A stretch of 63,690 nucleotides of DNA from Thermodesulfobacteriota bacterium (GCA_030017685.1 JASEHH010000004.1:24695-88384); one strand, 5' to 3'; positions 52,096 to 61,909 are shown, counted from the stretch's first letter. Made by a program: numbers and translations. The notes: generated by a model from the letters alone, not told the origin.

Positions 52096-55000
52096 ATGGC
52101 GCACAACGAATTTGTCCATCTCCATCTCCATAGTCAGTACAGCCTGCTGGACGGAGCCATCCGGTTTGATGAGGTCTTCGATTTAGCAAAGAAGTACCGG
52201 ATGGATACCGTGGCGCTGACCGATCACGGGAATATGTTCGGAGCCATCGAATTTTACCAGATGGCCATCAAACACGGGATCAAACCCATCGTGGGATGTG
52301 AGGTTTATGTGGCTCCCGGAAGCCGGTTTGAGAAAAAGACCGCGGCGGAAGGGGGAGAGGGTCCCTTTCATCTCACCCTCCTGGTCAAAAATCGGACAGG
52401 CTACTTCAACCTCATCAAACTGATCAGTCTCGCCCATCTCGAGGGTTTTTACTATAAACCGAGGGTCGATAAGGAACTTCTGAGCAAGTATCACGAGGGG
52501 TTGATCTGCCTCAGCGGATGCCTCAAGGGAGAGATTGCCGTCCTGGCCGGTCGGGGAGAGATGAAGAGAGGTCTCCAGGCCGCCGAAGAATATCGAAAGA
52601 TCTTTGACAATCGCCGGTTCTTCATCGAACTCATGAAAAATGGAGTTGAGAACCAGACCCTGGTCAATGAACGACTCCTCGAGATCGGTCGAGAGCTCTT
52701 CATTCCCGTGGTAGCGACCAATGATTGCCATTATCTCCACCGCGAAGATGCGCAAGCCCACGAGATTTTGCTGTGCATCCAGACCGGCAAGACGCTCAGT
52801 GATAGGGAACGGATGAGATTTTCTTCGGATGAATTCTATTTCAGATCTCCCAAAGAGATGATGGAGCTCTTCAGAGAGACTCCGGAGGCCATTGCTCACA
52901 CGATGGAGATCGCAGAGGAATGTAACCTGGAGTTGAAGTTTGACGAGAAGCATATTCCTCGAATCACCGTCCCTTCCGGAGAATCGCCGGACAGCCATCT
53001 CGAAAGGCTTGCACGGGAAGGACTGGAGCGAAGACTTCTGCCCTATCGGAACGAGGAGGATTTCCACGAACGGGCCTTGCGATACCGTGGTCGTCTCGAA
53101 GAGGAATTGAAGATCATCACGTCCATGGGATATCCCGGATATTTTTTAATTGTGGCCGATTTCATTCATTATGCCAAACAGAAAGGAATTCCGGTCGGGC
53201 CCGGGCGAGGTTCAGTGGCTGGAAGCCTGGTCGCCTATGCGCTCAATATCACGGACCTGGATCCCATCGAATATGACCTCATCTTCGAAAGATTTTTGAA
53301 TCCGGGTCGCAAGAGCAGCATGCCGGATGTGGATGTCGATTTCTGTATGGAGGGAAGGGATGAGGTGATCCGGTATGTGATGGATAAATACGGAAAGGAG
53401 AATGTTGCTCAGATCATCACTTTTGGAAAGATGCAGGCAAGGGCGGTCCTGCGGGATGTGGGCCGGGTGATGGGCATTCCCTATGCTGAAGTGGACCGAA
53501 TCGCCAAGCTCATCCCGGGCGCTCCCAATATCAGTCTCGCAGAGGCTCTGGAAAAAGAGGTTCAATTGAAGGAGATGATCCAGAAGGACTCGAAAATCGC
53601 CTCCCTCTTTAAGATTGCCAGATCACTCGAAGGGTTGACCCGTCATGCCTCCACCCATGCGGCAGGAGTGGTCATCTCGAACCGGCCTTTAATGGAATAC
53701 CTCCCTCTCTACCGCGTGCCGGACGGTGAGGTGGTCACCCAGTATGCGATGAAAGAGGTGGAGGCCATCGGATTGGTCAAATTCGATTTTTTGGGGCTTA
53801 AGACCCTGACGATGGTGAACCATGCCATCAATCTCATTGAGATGAGCCGGGGAATAAAGATTGAACTCCCGGAGATCCCTCTCGATGACTCCGAGGTGTT
53901 CGCATCACTTGGGGCCGGGTCCAATCTCGGCATCTTTCAGTTGGAGAGTTCCGGGATGAGGGATCTCCTGACCAAACTCAAACCGGAAAGCTTCAAAGAC
54001 ATCATCGCCCTGGTGGCCCTCTACCGGCCAGGTCCTCTCGACAGCGGAATGGTGGAGGAGTTTGTCAAGCGGAGACACGGGAAGGTGGCCATCTCCTATG
54101 AAGTTCCGGCTCTTGAAGGGATTCTGAAGGATACCTATGGGGTCATCGTCTACCAGGAACAGGTGATGCGCATTGCGAGCAGCCTTGCCCATTTTACGCT
54201 CGAAGATGCGGATAACCTGCGGAGGGGCATGGCCAAGAAGGACTCCGCAGAGATGGAGAAGCAGAAGGAAAAGTTTTTAGAGGGATCGAAAAAGAGCCGG
54301 ATCTCTCCCAAGAAGGCCGAGAAGATCTTTGAGCAGATGGAGACCTTTGGCCGGTACGGCTTCAATAAATCACACAGCGCGGCTTATGCCCTCATCGCCT
54401 ATCAGACCGCTTATTTGAAGACCCATTATCCGATCGAGTTTATGGCCGCCCTTCTGACCAGCGAGGTGCAGAACGCGGATAAGATCATGCGATATATCGC
54501 AGAGTGTCGCGAGATGTCGATTTCCATCCTGCCTCCGGACATCAATGAAAGTCACAGGGATTTTACCGTTGTGGGAAATCAGATTCGGTTCGGGCTGGCT
54601 GCGGTCAAGAACGTGGGGGATGCCGCCATCGAGGCCATCCTCAAAGAGAAGGAGGAGAAGGGAAGGTTTCAATCCCTTTACGATTTCAGCCGGAGGGTCG
54701 ATCTGAGAAAGGTAAATCGCCGGGTGATCGAAAGTCTGATCAAATGCGGCGCGTTCGACTTCTCAAAGGCAAATCGCTCCCAGATGCTGACCGTTCTGGA
54801 GGAGATCCTGGAGCGATCGCAGGGAAGTCAGCGGAAGAGAGATGTCACCCAGATGAGCATGTGGGAAGTCTCATCAGGAGAAAGAGAGGAGTCCTACCCT
54901 GAGATCGATGAGTTTCCTGAAAGTCAATTGATTCTTTTTGAAAAGGAGACGATCGGATTCTATATCTCACGGCATCCCCTGTCGGCCTATCAGGAGGAGA

Positions 55001-55557
55001 TCAAGAGGCATACGAACGAAGATACCTCAACCCTGCCCCGGTTGCAGAATGGGCAGGAGGTGAAGATCTGCGGCCTGGTCAGCAGTCTGAAGGAGATCGT
55101 CACCAAAAAAGGGGACCGGATGGCCTTTTTAAACCTTGAGGATATGAAGGGGTTTGTAGAGGTCATCCTTTTTCCGGAAGTATTTAAAAGCGCTTCAAGC
55201 TGCCTCAGGGGAGGAGATCCCCTCCTGGTTCGCGGGAGTCTCGATCTCGCCGAGGACCGTATCAAAATCAAAGCGACGGAGGTGCGATCCCTTGCCGATT
55301 TGGCATCCTCTTCCCCCAGGCCCTTTCATTTAAAGATCCCTCGCTCCTCTTTATCGCAAGCGGGTCTTGCCCAGATGAAGGAGGCGATCCTTTCCCATAA
55401 GGGGTCCTGCCGGATCTTTTTCCATATCACCAACGGAGAACAACAGGAGACCGTGATCGCGTTTTCCGATGAGTACCGGGTTGATCCCTCTCCGATTTTT
55501 CAAGATCACATCAAAACGCTATTTCCCTCTCCACGACTCTCTTTCGAATGGGGTTAG
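52096..55557 (+). CDS. dnaE: DNA polymerase III alpha subunit
   Basis: The 1153-residue polymerase has an N-terminal PHP domain (HLHLHSQYSLLDG), the catalytic PDVDVDF with Asp411, Asp413 and Asp415, the fingers domain, a helix-hairpin-helix region and a C-terminal OB-fold ('VKICGLVSSLKEI'). It is the replicative polymerase of the DnaE1 type. accA follows after three bases, so they form an operon. Confidence 0.98.
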   Translation: MAHNEFVHLHLHSQYSLLDGAIRFDEVFDLAKKYRMDTVALTDHGNMFGAIEFYQMAIKHGIKPIVGCEVYVAPGSRFEKKTAAEGGEGPFHLTLLVKNRTGYFNLIKLISLAHLEGFYYKPRVDKELLSKYHEGLICLSGCLKGEIAVLAGRGEMKRGLQAAEEYRKIFDNRRFFIELMKNGVENQTLVNERLLEIGRELFIPVVATNDCHYLHREDAQAHEILLCIQTGKTLSDRERMRFSSDEFYFRSPKEMMELFRETPEAIAHTMEIAEECNLELKFDEKHIPRITVPSGESPDSHLERLAREGLERRLLPYRNEEDFHERALRYRGRLEEELKIITSMGYPGYFLIVADFIHYAKQKGIPVGPGRGSVAGSLVAYALNITDLDPIEYDLIFERFLNPGRKSSMPDVDVDFCMEGRDEVIRYVMDKYGKENVAQIITFGKMQARAVLRDVGRVMGIPYAEVDRIAKLIPGAPNISLAEALEKEVQLKEMIQKDSKIASLFKIARSLEGLTRHASTHAAGVVISNRPLMEYLPLYRVPDGEVVTQYAMKEVEAIGLVKFDFLGLKTLTMVNHAINLIEMSRGIKIELPEIPLDDSEVFASLGAGSNLGIFQLESSGMRDLLTKLKPESFKDIIALVALYRPGPLDSGMVEEFVKRRHGKVAISYEVPALEGILKDTYGVIVYQEQVMRIASSLAHFTLEDADNLRRGMAKKDSAEMEKQKEKFLEGSKKSRISPKKAEKIFEQMETFGRYGFNKSHSAAYALIAYQTAYLKTHYPIEFMAALLTSEVQNADKIMRYIAECREMSISILPPDINESHRDFTVVGNQIRFGLAAVKNVGDAAIEAILKEKEEKGRFQSLYDFSRRVDLRKVNRRVIESLIKCGAFDFSKANRSQMLTVLEEILERSQGSQRKRDVTQMSMWEVSSGEREESYPEIDEFPESQLILFEKETIGFYISRHPLSAYQEEIKRHTNEDTSTLPRLQNGQEVKICGLVSSLKEIVTKKGDRMAFLNLEDMKGFVEVILFPEVFKSASSCLRGGDPLLVRGSLDLAEDRIKIKATEVRSLADLASSSPRPFHLKIPRSSLSQAGLAQMKEAILSHKGSCRIFFHITNGEQQETVIAFSDEYRVDPSPIFQDHIKTLFPSPRLSFEWG

Positions 55558-55560
55558 AAG

Positions 55561-56532
55561 ATGGTCAAGCATTATCTCGATTTTGAGAAACCACTCGTCG
55601 AACTGGAAAACGAGATCGAACATTTAAAGAGATTTTCAAAAGGGAAACATCTCCATATCGACGAGCAGATCAAGAACCTCGAAGAAAAGCTTCGCCGGTT
55701 GCGGAAAGAGGTCTTTTCGAGCCTGACGGGCTGGCAGATTACGCAGCTGGCCCGGCATATCGACAGGCCCAAAGCCTCCTATTATATTCAAGCGATCTTC
55801 AAAGATTTTGTTGAACTCCACGGAGACCGATATTACGGGGATGATCCGGCCATCATCGGGGGAATGGCCAGGTTTAATGGAAAGCCGGTCATCGTGGTGG
55901 CTCACCAGAAGGGAGCCGACGTCAAGGAGATGGCGGACCGGAATTTCGGGATGCCTCATCCGGAGGGATACCGGAAGGCATTGAGGCTGATGAAGATGGC
56001 GGAGGTGTTTCAAAAACCGGTCATCACCATGATTGACACGCCGGGCGCCTTTCCGGGAATAGGGGCCGAGGAAAGGGGGCAGGCTGAGGCCATTGCCCGG
56101 AATCTCAAAATGATGGCGATGCTTCGGACACCAATCCTTACCCTTGTCATCGGAGAAGGGGGAAGCGGAGGCGCCCTGGCCATCGGAGTAGGGGACCGAA
56201 TATTAATGATGGAATATTCCATCTATTCGGTCATCTCTCCGGAGGGATGTGCGGCCATCCTCTGGAAAGACGGCGAAAAGGGCAAGGCTGTGGCTGCGGA
56301 TTCCCTAAAATTGACCGCCAGCGATCTGTTTAGATTGGGAGTCATCGATGAGGTGATTGATGAACCTCTGGGAGGGGCGCATCGGGACCCCGGAGTGATG
56401 GCCGACCGTTTAAAAGGGGCGTTGGAAAAACATCTGATGGAGTTGGAGAAGATGGAAATGGCTTCCCTCTTGGAGAATCGGTATGAGAAATTCAGAAAGA
56501 TGGGGACCTTTCTCGAGGGGAGTGAAAAGTGA
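55561..56532 (+). CDS. accA: Acetyl-CoA carboxylase carboxyltransferase, alpha subunit
   Basis: AccA with AccD transfers the carboxyl group to acetyl-CoA to form malonyl-CoA for fatty-acid synthesis. The 323-residue protein has the usual N-terminal helical segment (YLDFEKPLVELENEIEHLKR) and crotonase-fold motifs GGMARFNGKPV and 'GEGGSGGALAIGVGD'. Its stop codon overlaps the first base pairs of a MITE-like element, so the element lies flush against the gene. Confidence 0.97.
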   Translation: MVKHYLDFEKPLVELENEIEHLKRFSKGKHLHIDEQIKNLEEKLRRLRKEVFSSLTGWQITQLARHIDRPKASYYIQAIFKDFVELHGDRYYGDDPAIIGGMARFNGKPVIVVAHQKGADVKEMADRNFGMPHPEGYRKALRLMKMAEVFQKPVITMIDTPGAFPGIGAEERGQAEAIARNLKMMAMLRTPILTLVIGEGGSGGALAIGVGDRILMMEYSIYSVISPEGCAAILWKDGEKGKAVAADSLKLTASDLFRLGVIDEVIDEPLGGAHRDPGVMADRLKGALEKHLMELEKMEMASLLENRYEKFRKMGTFLEGSEK

Positions 56533-56662
56533 TGGTCTCGTAAAAAGTCGTCATTCCCGTGAAAACGGGAATCCAGAAAATTCTAACTACCTGAAAATAC
56601 TGGATTCCTGCTTGCGCAGGAATGACAGAAAATAGCCTTTTCAGACTTTTTACGAGACCATC
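56531..56662. repeat. 132-bp MITE-like element, left of mutL
   Basis: The terminal inverted repeats GATGGTCTCGTAAAAAGTC and GACTTTTTACGAGACCATC are perfect over 19 bp. The core has two GTCATTCC-type hairpins. It reads open into mutL and makes a false upstream start at 56622. Confidence 0.93.
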
Positions 56663-56732
56663 AAAAGTAGAGTCCCAAAAAAATAAAAATCTCTCCTCCA
56701 CCTTCCACTTTCTACCTTCTACTTTCGAGAAA

Positions 56733-58490
56733 ATGATGGCAGGTAAAATTCGAGTTTTGCCGGAGGCTGTTGCACAAAAGATTGCGGCTGGAGAGGTCGT
56801 TGAAAGGCCGGCCTCTGTGGTGAAGGAGCTGATGGAAAACGCAATCGATGCGGGGGCTTCTGAGATCGTCGTGGAGCTCAGATCGGGCGGACTCCAGCTC
56901 ATCCGGGTGGTCGATAACGGGGAAGGAATGGTTCCCGAAGATGTTCCTCTTGCCCTCCAGCGATTCGCCACCAGCAAGATCCGGAAGGCCGAAGACCTCT
57001 ATGCCATCGAGACGCTGGGGTTCAGGGGGGAGGCATTGCCCAGCATCGCCTCTGTCTCACAGATGGTTCTCAAAACCCGACCATCGAATTCAATCAGCGG
57101 GACAAAAGTGGTCTCTGAAGGAGGCGAGGTCAAAAGTATTTCAGAGACCGGCTGTCCCGTGGGGACCGAGGTGGAAGTCCATCAGCTCTTCTACAATCTT
57201 CCGGTGCGGAGAAAATTTTTAAGATCGATTCGGACGGAACTCCGATACGCCCTCCTTCACTTTCACAGGGTGAGCCTTGCTCATCCCTCCATCACGTTTA
57301 AGTTCATCCATGACGGCCGCATGCTCCAGGAGTTGTTGAAAACGGAGTCGTTACTGATCCGGGTCGAAGCGATTCTCGGGAGGGAGGTGATCGACCACCT
57401 CGAGGCCATCCGGTTTGAGGAGGCTGAGATTAAGATTGAGGGTTTTACAAGCCTTCCCTCCCTCGCAAAGGGAAACAGAGATGGGATCTCCCTCTATATC
57501 CACTGCAGATACGTGAAGGATCGAATCCTCTATAAGGCCATCCTGGAGGCTTACCGACATATTCTTCCTGCTGATAAATATCCCGTTTCCATTCTATGGA
57601 TCAGCCTTCCTCCTTCTTCCGTCGATGTGAATGTTCATCCAACCAAGGCGGAGGTGAAATTTAAAGAACCGGAGAGAATCTATCAGGCCGTATGGTCTTC
57701 GATCCGGAGAGCGCTGGAAGAAATTCCTCCGCATGGGAAATGGGGTTCTCCGGAGAAAAGAAAAGAGGTCACCCGGGAAGGAGAACTCCAGGCCTCTCTT
57801 TCCTTCCAGAATTCACGGAAACCCTATTCCGAAACCTGGGCAGAGGAGATCAACCCTCCAAAGGTGGGAGAGGGAGAAGGCATTGGATGGGAAGTGGGGA
57901 AGGGGACCCCTTACCGAGTTGTCGGTCAGCTCTGGGGGACCTATATCCTCTGCGAAGCAGAGGGAACTCTCATCTTTGTTGACCAGCATGCCGCCCACGA
58001 AAGGATTCTGTATGAGAAATTGAAAAGGAAATTTGAGGAGCGGTCCCTGGCCACAGAGACCTTACTTCTCCCCGTTCTGATGGAACTTTCACTCGAGGAA
58101 TCGCTCGTCCTCGATTCGGCTGAAGAGGCCTTTGAAGCGATCGGATTTGAAATCGAATCCGTGGGAGAGAGGCTCTACGCCATTCGATCCATTCCCTCCT
58201 TTATCGAGCAGAAGGAGGCGGGGCAGAGGGTGAGGGAGATGCTGGAGGAACTCTCTCTTTTAAAGAGGGGAGGGGAGGGTTCGACCCCTCTGCATGCCCT
58301 TCTTATATCCCTGGCCTGCCATTCTGCGGTGCGGGCCAACTTTCCTTTGAGGCGGGAAGAGATGGAAGAGTTGATCGGAAATCTCTATCCCTTCAACCCT
58401 TCGACCACCTGCCCGCATGGCCGGCCCGTCTTCTTTGTCCTGCCCCTGGAGACATTAAATAAAGAATTTAAAAGAAAATCCTTATCCTGA
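56733..58490 (+). CDS. mutL: DNA mismatch repair protein MutL (endonuclease type)
   Basis: The protein (585 residues) has the GHKL ATPase motifs ENAIDAGAS, DNGEGM and GFRGEAL. Unlike E. coli MutL, its C-terminus carries the endonuclease motif DQHAAHERILYE, matching DQHA(x)2E(x)4E and beginning at Asp417, with a CPHGRP motif near the end, so it should nick DNA itself. The start is one of two adjacent ATGs at 56733/56736. MITE-like elements in opposite orientation flank the gene. Confidence 0.96.
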   Translation: MMAGKIRVLPEAVAQKIAAGEVVERPASVVKELMENAIDAGASEIVVELRSGGLQLIRVVDNGEGMVPEDVPLALQRFATSKIRKAEDLYAIETLGFRGEALPSIASVSQMVLKTRPSNSISGTKVVSEGGEVKSISETGCPVGTEVEVHQLFYNLPVRRKFLRSIRTELRYALLHFHRVSLAHPSITFKFIHDGRMLQELLKTESLLIRVEAILGREVIDHLEAIRFEEAEIKIEGFTSLPSLAKGNRDGISLYIHCRYVKDRILYKAILEAYRHILPADKYPVSILWISLPPSSVDVNVHPTKAEVKFKEPERIYQAVWSSIRRALEEIPPHGKWGSPEKRKEVTREGELQASLSFQNSRKPYSETWAEEINPPKVGEGEGIGWEVGKGTPYRVVGQLWGTYILCEAEGTLIFVDQHAAHERILYEKLKRKFEERSLATETLLLPVLMELSLEESLVLDSAEEAFEAIGFEIESVGERLYAIRSIPSFIEQKEAGQRVREMLEELSLLKRGGEGSTPLHALLISLACHSAVRANFPLRREEMEELIGNLYPFNPSTTCPHGRPVFFVLPLETLNKEFKRKSLS

Positions 58491-58517
58491 TCCATCCATC
58501 ATTTACTTCCTTTATAT

Positions 58518-58649
58518 GATGGTCTCGTAAAAAGTCTAAAAAGGCTATTTTCTGTCATTCCTGCGCAAGCAGGAATCCAGTATTTTCATGTAGTTAGAAT
58601 TTTCTGGATTCCCGTTTTCACGGGAATGACGACTTTTTACGATTCCGTC
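58518..58649. repeat. 132-bp MITE-like element, right of mutL
   Basis: It is nearly the reverse complement of 56531-56662, with one diverged terminal repeat (GACTTTTTACGATTCCGTC). The same 132-bp length is kept. Confidence 0.92.
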
Positions 58650-59253
58650 TTATATGCGATCGGAAAAGTTGCCTGTCCTCTTTTTTAGAAACCCTTCATT
58701 CTTCCCATATTGATACGTTCGACGGCCCCAAACCCCTATTTAAAAATCGGGGTAAAAAGCGCCGCTCAGTATCAACCCTGAGCAAACCCCGGGCGCCTGT
58801 CCTGAACGAAGTTGAAGGGTCAGACCGGGGAGTCGAATGGGTTGATTTACATATCACAAGTATTTCAGGTAGCTGCAACCCTGAGCCTGTCGAAGGATGA
58901 ACGTCTCGCTCAGGACAGGACTGTCGAACCATATACAGACTTATGACACAGTAATCTCTAATTTCAGTATCGAGCATCCCCACAATTTTTTATCCCGTCC
59001 CTGAAAAATGGTGGCAAGAGCTGTCAAATAGTGTCAAAGAGGTGATTAAGTCCTTGACATTTCAATTGATTTAGAATATTTTGTTTGCTACTACATTCTC
59101 CATTAAGGGCCATGGCAGACGAAGACAGAAGCATAAAGCACGGGAGAGGGAAGAGGCTGGTTTTTTTTGAGGCAAAGAAGTCCCAGGGGGGCCCCGAATG
59201 GGCCGGGAATAAGTAATTGAGCCAATTCAGGCAATGATTCCGGGTTTCATTGA
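58650..59253. other. Gene-free gap with repeats and an unexplained leader before vanZ
   Basis: The left half carries 'cctgagc..gtcgaagg' and 'cctgtcctgaac' words common to dispersed repeats. From the promoter at 59054 to the ATG is a leader of about 160 bases, with 'gaggcaaagaagtccc' followed by GGGGGGCCCC and 'gggccgggaataagt'. It does not match a cyclic di-GMP riboswitch consensus that I could verify. No gene is visible. Confidence 0.5.
59054..59082 (+). promoter_or_regulatory. Sigma70-type promoter upstream of the VanZ-like gene
   Basis: TTGACA (59054-59059) with TATTTT (59077-59082), 17-bp spacer. It leaves a leader of about 160 bases. Confidence 0.55.
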
Positions 59254-59694
59254 ATGCTGATGATGAATAGAGTCTTTTCGATCATGGCGGTAGCCTATAT
59301 TTTGGGTATCCTGGTTCTGCCCAGGCTGATTCCGGAGACAGCGATGGTGCGGATCTGGAACCCCTACAGTCTTCTCCATGTGCCCCTCTACGGGGCCCTG
59401 ATGGTTCTCCTCACCTTTGCTTTTCTTCCCCGCCTGGTCGATTCGAAACCGTTCTCTTTCAGGCCTTTTTCCCTCCTGTTGCCCGGTGGGATCGCCTCTC
59501 TCGTCGGGATCCTCGACGAGGTGAATCAGGCCTCTATTCCTCATCGCGATGCCTCAATCACGGATGTTTTCCTCGATGTGGCGGGGATTTTCCTGGCAGC
59601 CCTGTCCATCAGCTACTGGCAGAAGAGAAAGAAGAGCAACAGAGGCTTAAAAAAAACGGGTCAGCCTGAGACTATGCAAAGTCCCGTTTTGTGA
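59254..59694 (+). CDS. VanZ-like membrane protein
   Basis: The 146-residue protein has three or four membrane helices and the VanZ signatures 'LLHVPLYGALMVLLT' and 'DEVNQASIPHRDASITDVFLDVAG'. The original VanZ gives teicoplanin resistance; in Gram-negative anaerobes such proteins often lie near surface-polysaccharide or exosortase loci and their role is unknown. The antiterminator remnant downstream would fit a polysaccharide locus. Confidence 0.85.
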   Translation: MLMMNRVFSIMAVAYILGILVLPRLIPETAMVRIWNPYSLLHVPLYGALMVLLTFAFLPRLVDSKPFSFRPFSLLLPGGIASLVGILDEVNQASIPHRDASITDVFLDVAGIFLAALSISYWQKRKKSNRGLKKTGQPETMQSPVL

Positions 59695-59919
59695 ACCCTT
59701 GGAATATTGCAACCTCGACCGTAAGGGATTTGATGTGATGATGGATCGGGTCTGTTTTTCCATCGACACAACGGATACTCACGGCCTCCTCCAGAAGGTT
59801 TTTGGACCTGAAGCCTTCTGATCGATACCCACACCCTCACCCTTCCCCTTGGAGGGGGAGAAGTAGGTGGGTGAAGGAAAAAATTAAAACTCATAACTCA
59901 TAACTAAAAACTAATAATT

Positions 59920-60418
59920 ATGAATCTCTGGTACGTCATCCAAACTAAGCCGAGGAAAGAAAAAGAGGCAGCCTCTTACCTCTGGACAAGGGGGTTGGAG
60001 GTCTTCAACCCTTTGACAGAAGTCCTCTCTCCAAGAAATGCAAGGATGGAAAAAATACAGAAGTCTCTCTTTCCCAATTATGTCTTTGTGAAGTTTGACC
60101 TCGATCAAAGTTACAATTTAGTTCGGTGGGCAAGAGGGGGTTAAGAAAGTACTGGGCTTTGGAGGATCTCACATCCCTCTCTCCGACGAAGTCATCGAGC
60201 TGATCAAGAGGAGGACCGACACGAATGGCATTGTGAGAAAAACCTGTCACTTCGAGGCCAATGAGGTCATCCGAATCAAATCAGGTCCCTTAAGGGATCT
60301 TTTAGGTATTTTTGATCGATGGGTCTCTGATAGTGAGCGGGTAAGGATTCTTTTAAATTTCATTGGGTACCAACCCACGATTGAAATCCATCATTCGTTT
60401 CTTGAAAAGGTGGCTTAA
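59920..60418 (+). pseudogene. NusG/RfaH-like antiterminator broken by a frameshift
   Basis: Frame one (59920-60144) gives the NusG N-domain: MNLWYVIQTKPRKEKEAAS, 'FPNYVFVKFDL', then stops after RWARGG. One G fewer in the GGGGG run at 60136-60140 continues as RWARGVKKVLGFGGSHIPLS through a KOW-like C-domain (EVIRIKSGPLRDLLGIFDRW) to 60418. So one intact protein of about 165 residues has become two frames. RfaH/UpxY-type proteins help elongate polysaccharide operons. The run could also be a sequencing error or a slippage site. Confidence 0.8.
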
Positions 60419-60573
60419 GTCAATAGAAGAGTACTGCGGTGATGTGATGCTGCAGTGCTGAAGTGAATGAACCTCGAATCAACACCAGCCGTCTTTGATA
60501 TTACATTCGGATCAGAGTTGAACCGAAATGGCGGTAGCCTATTCAATAAACCCTTATCAATTTCACCTGAATA

Positions 60574-60616
60574 CTTGAACCCTTGAACCCTCGAATCCTC
60601 GAACCCTTGAACCTTG
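60574..60616. repeat. CTTGAACCC short tandem repeat
   Basis: This run repeats 'cttgaaccct' and 'tcgaaccctt' units. Similar words recur near 62487. The remaining gap 60419-60722 has no gene. Confidence 0.7.
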
Positions 60617-60722
60617 TAATTGAATTTTGAAGGTTTGACCCCCATGGCCCCCGATTCTGCGACATTGACAATCCTTTCTAAAATATGCATAATGCGGGTA
60701 TACATATTAGGGGAGGCAGACG

Positions 60723-60959
60723 ATGAAAGCATCTGTTATAGACTTGCGTTACCGGATGAACGAGATTCTTAAAGCCATCGATCGCAACGAGGAGGTGACC
60801 ATCCTGTATCACGGCAAAGTGAAAGGGGTCATCAAACCTATTATCTCAAGGGGCCGCAGACGGATATCAGATCATCCCTTCTTCAACATGTACCAATCAA
60901 AAGAGGCAGTCAATGGGGTGATGGCTCATCTCAGGGAAGATCGATATCGTGCTATTTGA
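60723..60959 (+). CDS. Antitoxin of a PIN toxin pair (Phd/prevent-host-death type)
   Basis: The 78-residue protein begins MKASVIDLRYRMNEILKAID and has 'EEVTILYHGKVKGVIKP', the Phd/YefM antitoxin pattern that binds DNA with its N-terminus and the toxin with its C-terminus. It is preceded by a good AGGGGAGG site. The ORF overlaps the toxin start by 11 bp. Confidence 0.85.
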   Translation: MKASVIDLRYRMNEILKAIDRNEEVTILYHGKVKGVIKPIISRGRRRISDHPFFNMYQSKEAVNGVMAHLREDRYRAI

Positions 60960-61326
60960 CACCGACATCCTCATATGGATCCAAAGAGGGAACCTTCGGG
61001 CTGCGACGTTAGTCGAAAGGGAAGAAGAGCGCTGTATTTCCGTGCTGACCTACATGGAGCTACTTCAGGGGGCGAAGGAGAAACGACAACATGAACACAT
61101 CCTGGACTTCCTACGTGAATACAGCTTTCGGGTTCTTCCCCTGAGCGAGAATATTGGCCATAGGGCAGCCATTTATATTGAGGAATATTCTCTGCCTCAC
61201 GGTCTCCGGGCCGGCGACGCCATGATAGCAGCCACCGCTACCGAAAACGGACTCACCCTGTGCACGAGCAACGTTAGACACTATCGACCCATCAAGGAGC
61301 TGAAACTAAGGGTTTTCAAACCCTAA
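60949..61326 (+). CDS. PIN-domain ribonuclease toxin (VapC-like)
   Basis: The 125-residue protein has the acidic quartet of PIN domains: Asp4 and Asp6 region (LFDTDILIW), Glu at MELLQGA, and the C-terminal Asp in RAGDAMIAATA. It is a VapC-type endoribonuclease that cuts tRNA or rRNA. GTG at 60949 is the start. The gene overlaps its antitoxin, standard for the family. Confidence 0.9.
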   Translation: MLFDTDILIWIQRGNLRAATLVEREEERCISVLTYMELLQGAKEKRQHEHILDFLREYSFRVLPLSENIGHRAAIYIEEYSLPHGLRAGDAMIAATATENGLTLCTSNVRHYRPIKELKLRVFKP

Positions 61327-61391
61327 TTTGACACTCAAAACAGCAAATTTAGGACCCCATTCCCAATGAGTCAAAAGGGCATGATGCAAAG

Positions 61392-61408
61392 AAAATAGAC
61401 CTGACCCC
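61392..61408. repeat. AAAATAGACCTGACCCC motif
   Basis: Second copy of the short word seen at 34173; a third, changed copy is at 62343-62359. Confidence 0.5.
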
Positions 61409-61440
61409 GATCCCATTAAAACCTGGCACCCAGGATTTCG

Positions 61441-61905
61441 ATGAATTTATTTGAAAAATTGCTTCAAATAGCAGACGCACTAGAAAGAGAAAAGGTCGAA
61501 TATATTCTCATCGGTGACTTTGCAGTTATTTTATATGGTTTACCTCGACTTACTCAGGATCTTGATCTCTTTATCAACAACAAGACGGACAACGTGCAAA
61601 GGTTAAAAACCGCCCTGAATCGGGTCTTCCAAGACAAGAGCATTGAAGAAATCACTGTTGAGGAATTGGATCGATATCCCGTCATTCGCTACGGATCACC
61701 AGATGGATTTACTCTTGACTTTGTGGTTAAGATCGGAGAAATGTTTACTTTTGCAGATTTATCCTATGAAGTCCTTGATATTGAAGGTCATCATATTAAG
61801 GTAGCAACGCCGGAATGTCTATTAAGGATGAAAGAAGGTACCATGCGACCGATTGATCAAAACGACGCTATCTTTTTAAGGGAATTCATCAGGAGGAGGG
61901 GTTGA
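61441..61905 (+). CDS. Nucleotidyltransferase-fold protein (AbiEii/MNT-like)
   Basis: The protein begins MNLFEKLLQIADALERE and has 'YILIGDFAVILYGLPRLTQDLDLFI' with the GG-like GDF and DLDLF motifs of nucleotidyltransferase toxins or antitoxins (Asp-x-Asp). The third acid is probably in 'TLDFVVKI'. Length 154. Such genes usually pair with a small partner; the ORF 5 bp downstream is the candidate. Confidence 0.82.
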   Translation: MNLFEKLLQIADALEREKVEYILIGDFAVILYGLPRLTQDLDLFINNKTDNVQRLKTALNRVFQDKSIEEITVEELDRYPVIRYGSPDGFTLDFVVKIGEMFTFADLSYEVLDIEGHHIKVATPECLLRMKEGTMRPIDQNDAIFLREFIRRRG

Positions 61906-61909
61906 TATC

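Noticed and set aside
56622-56732. Longer N-terminus for mutL
   Set aside because: These codons come from the MITE-like element; the conserved MutL start is at 56733/56736.
59083-59253. Cyclic di-GMP riboswitch in the VanZ leader
   Set aside because: The 'ggcaaagaag' word recalls part of the motif but the conserved loops and pairing order are not there.
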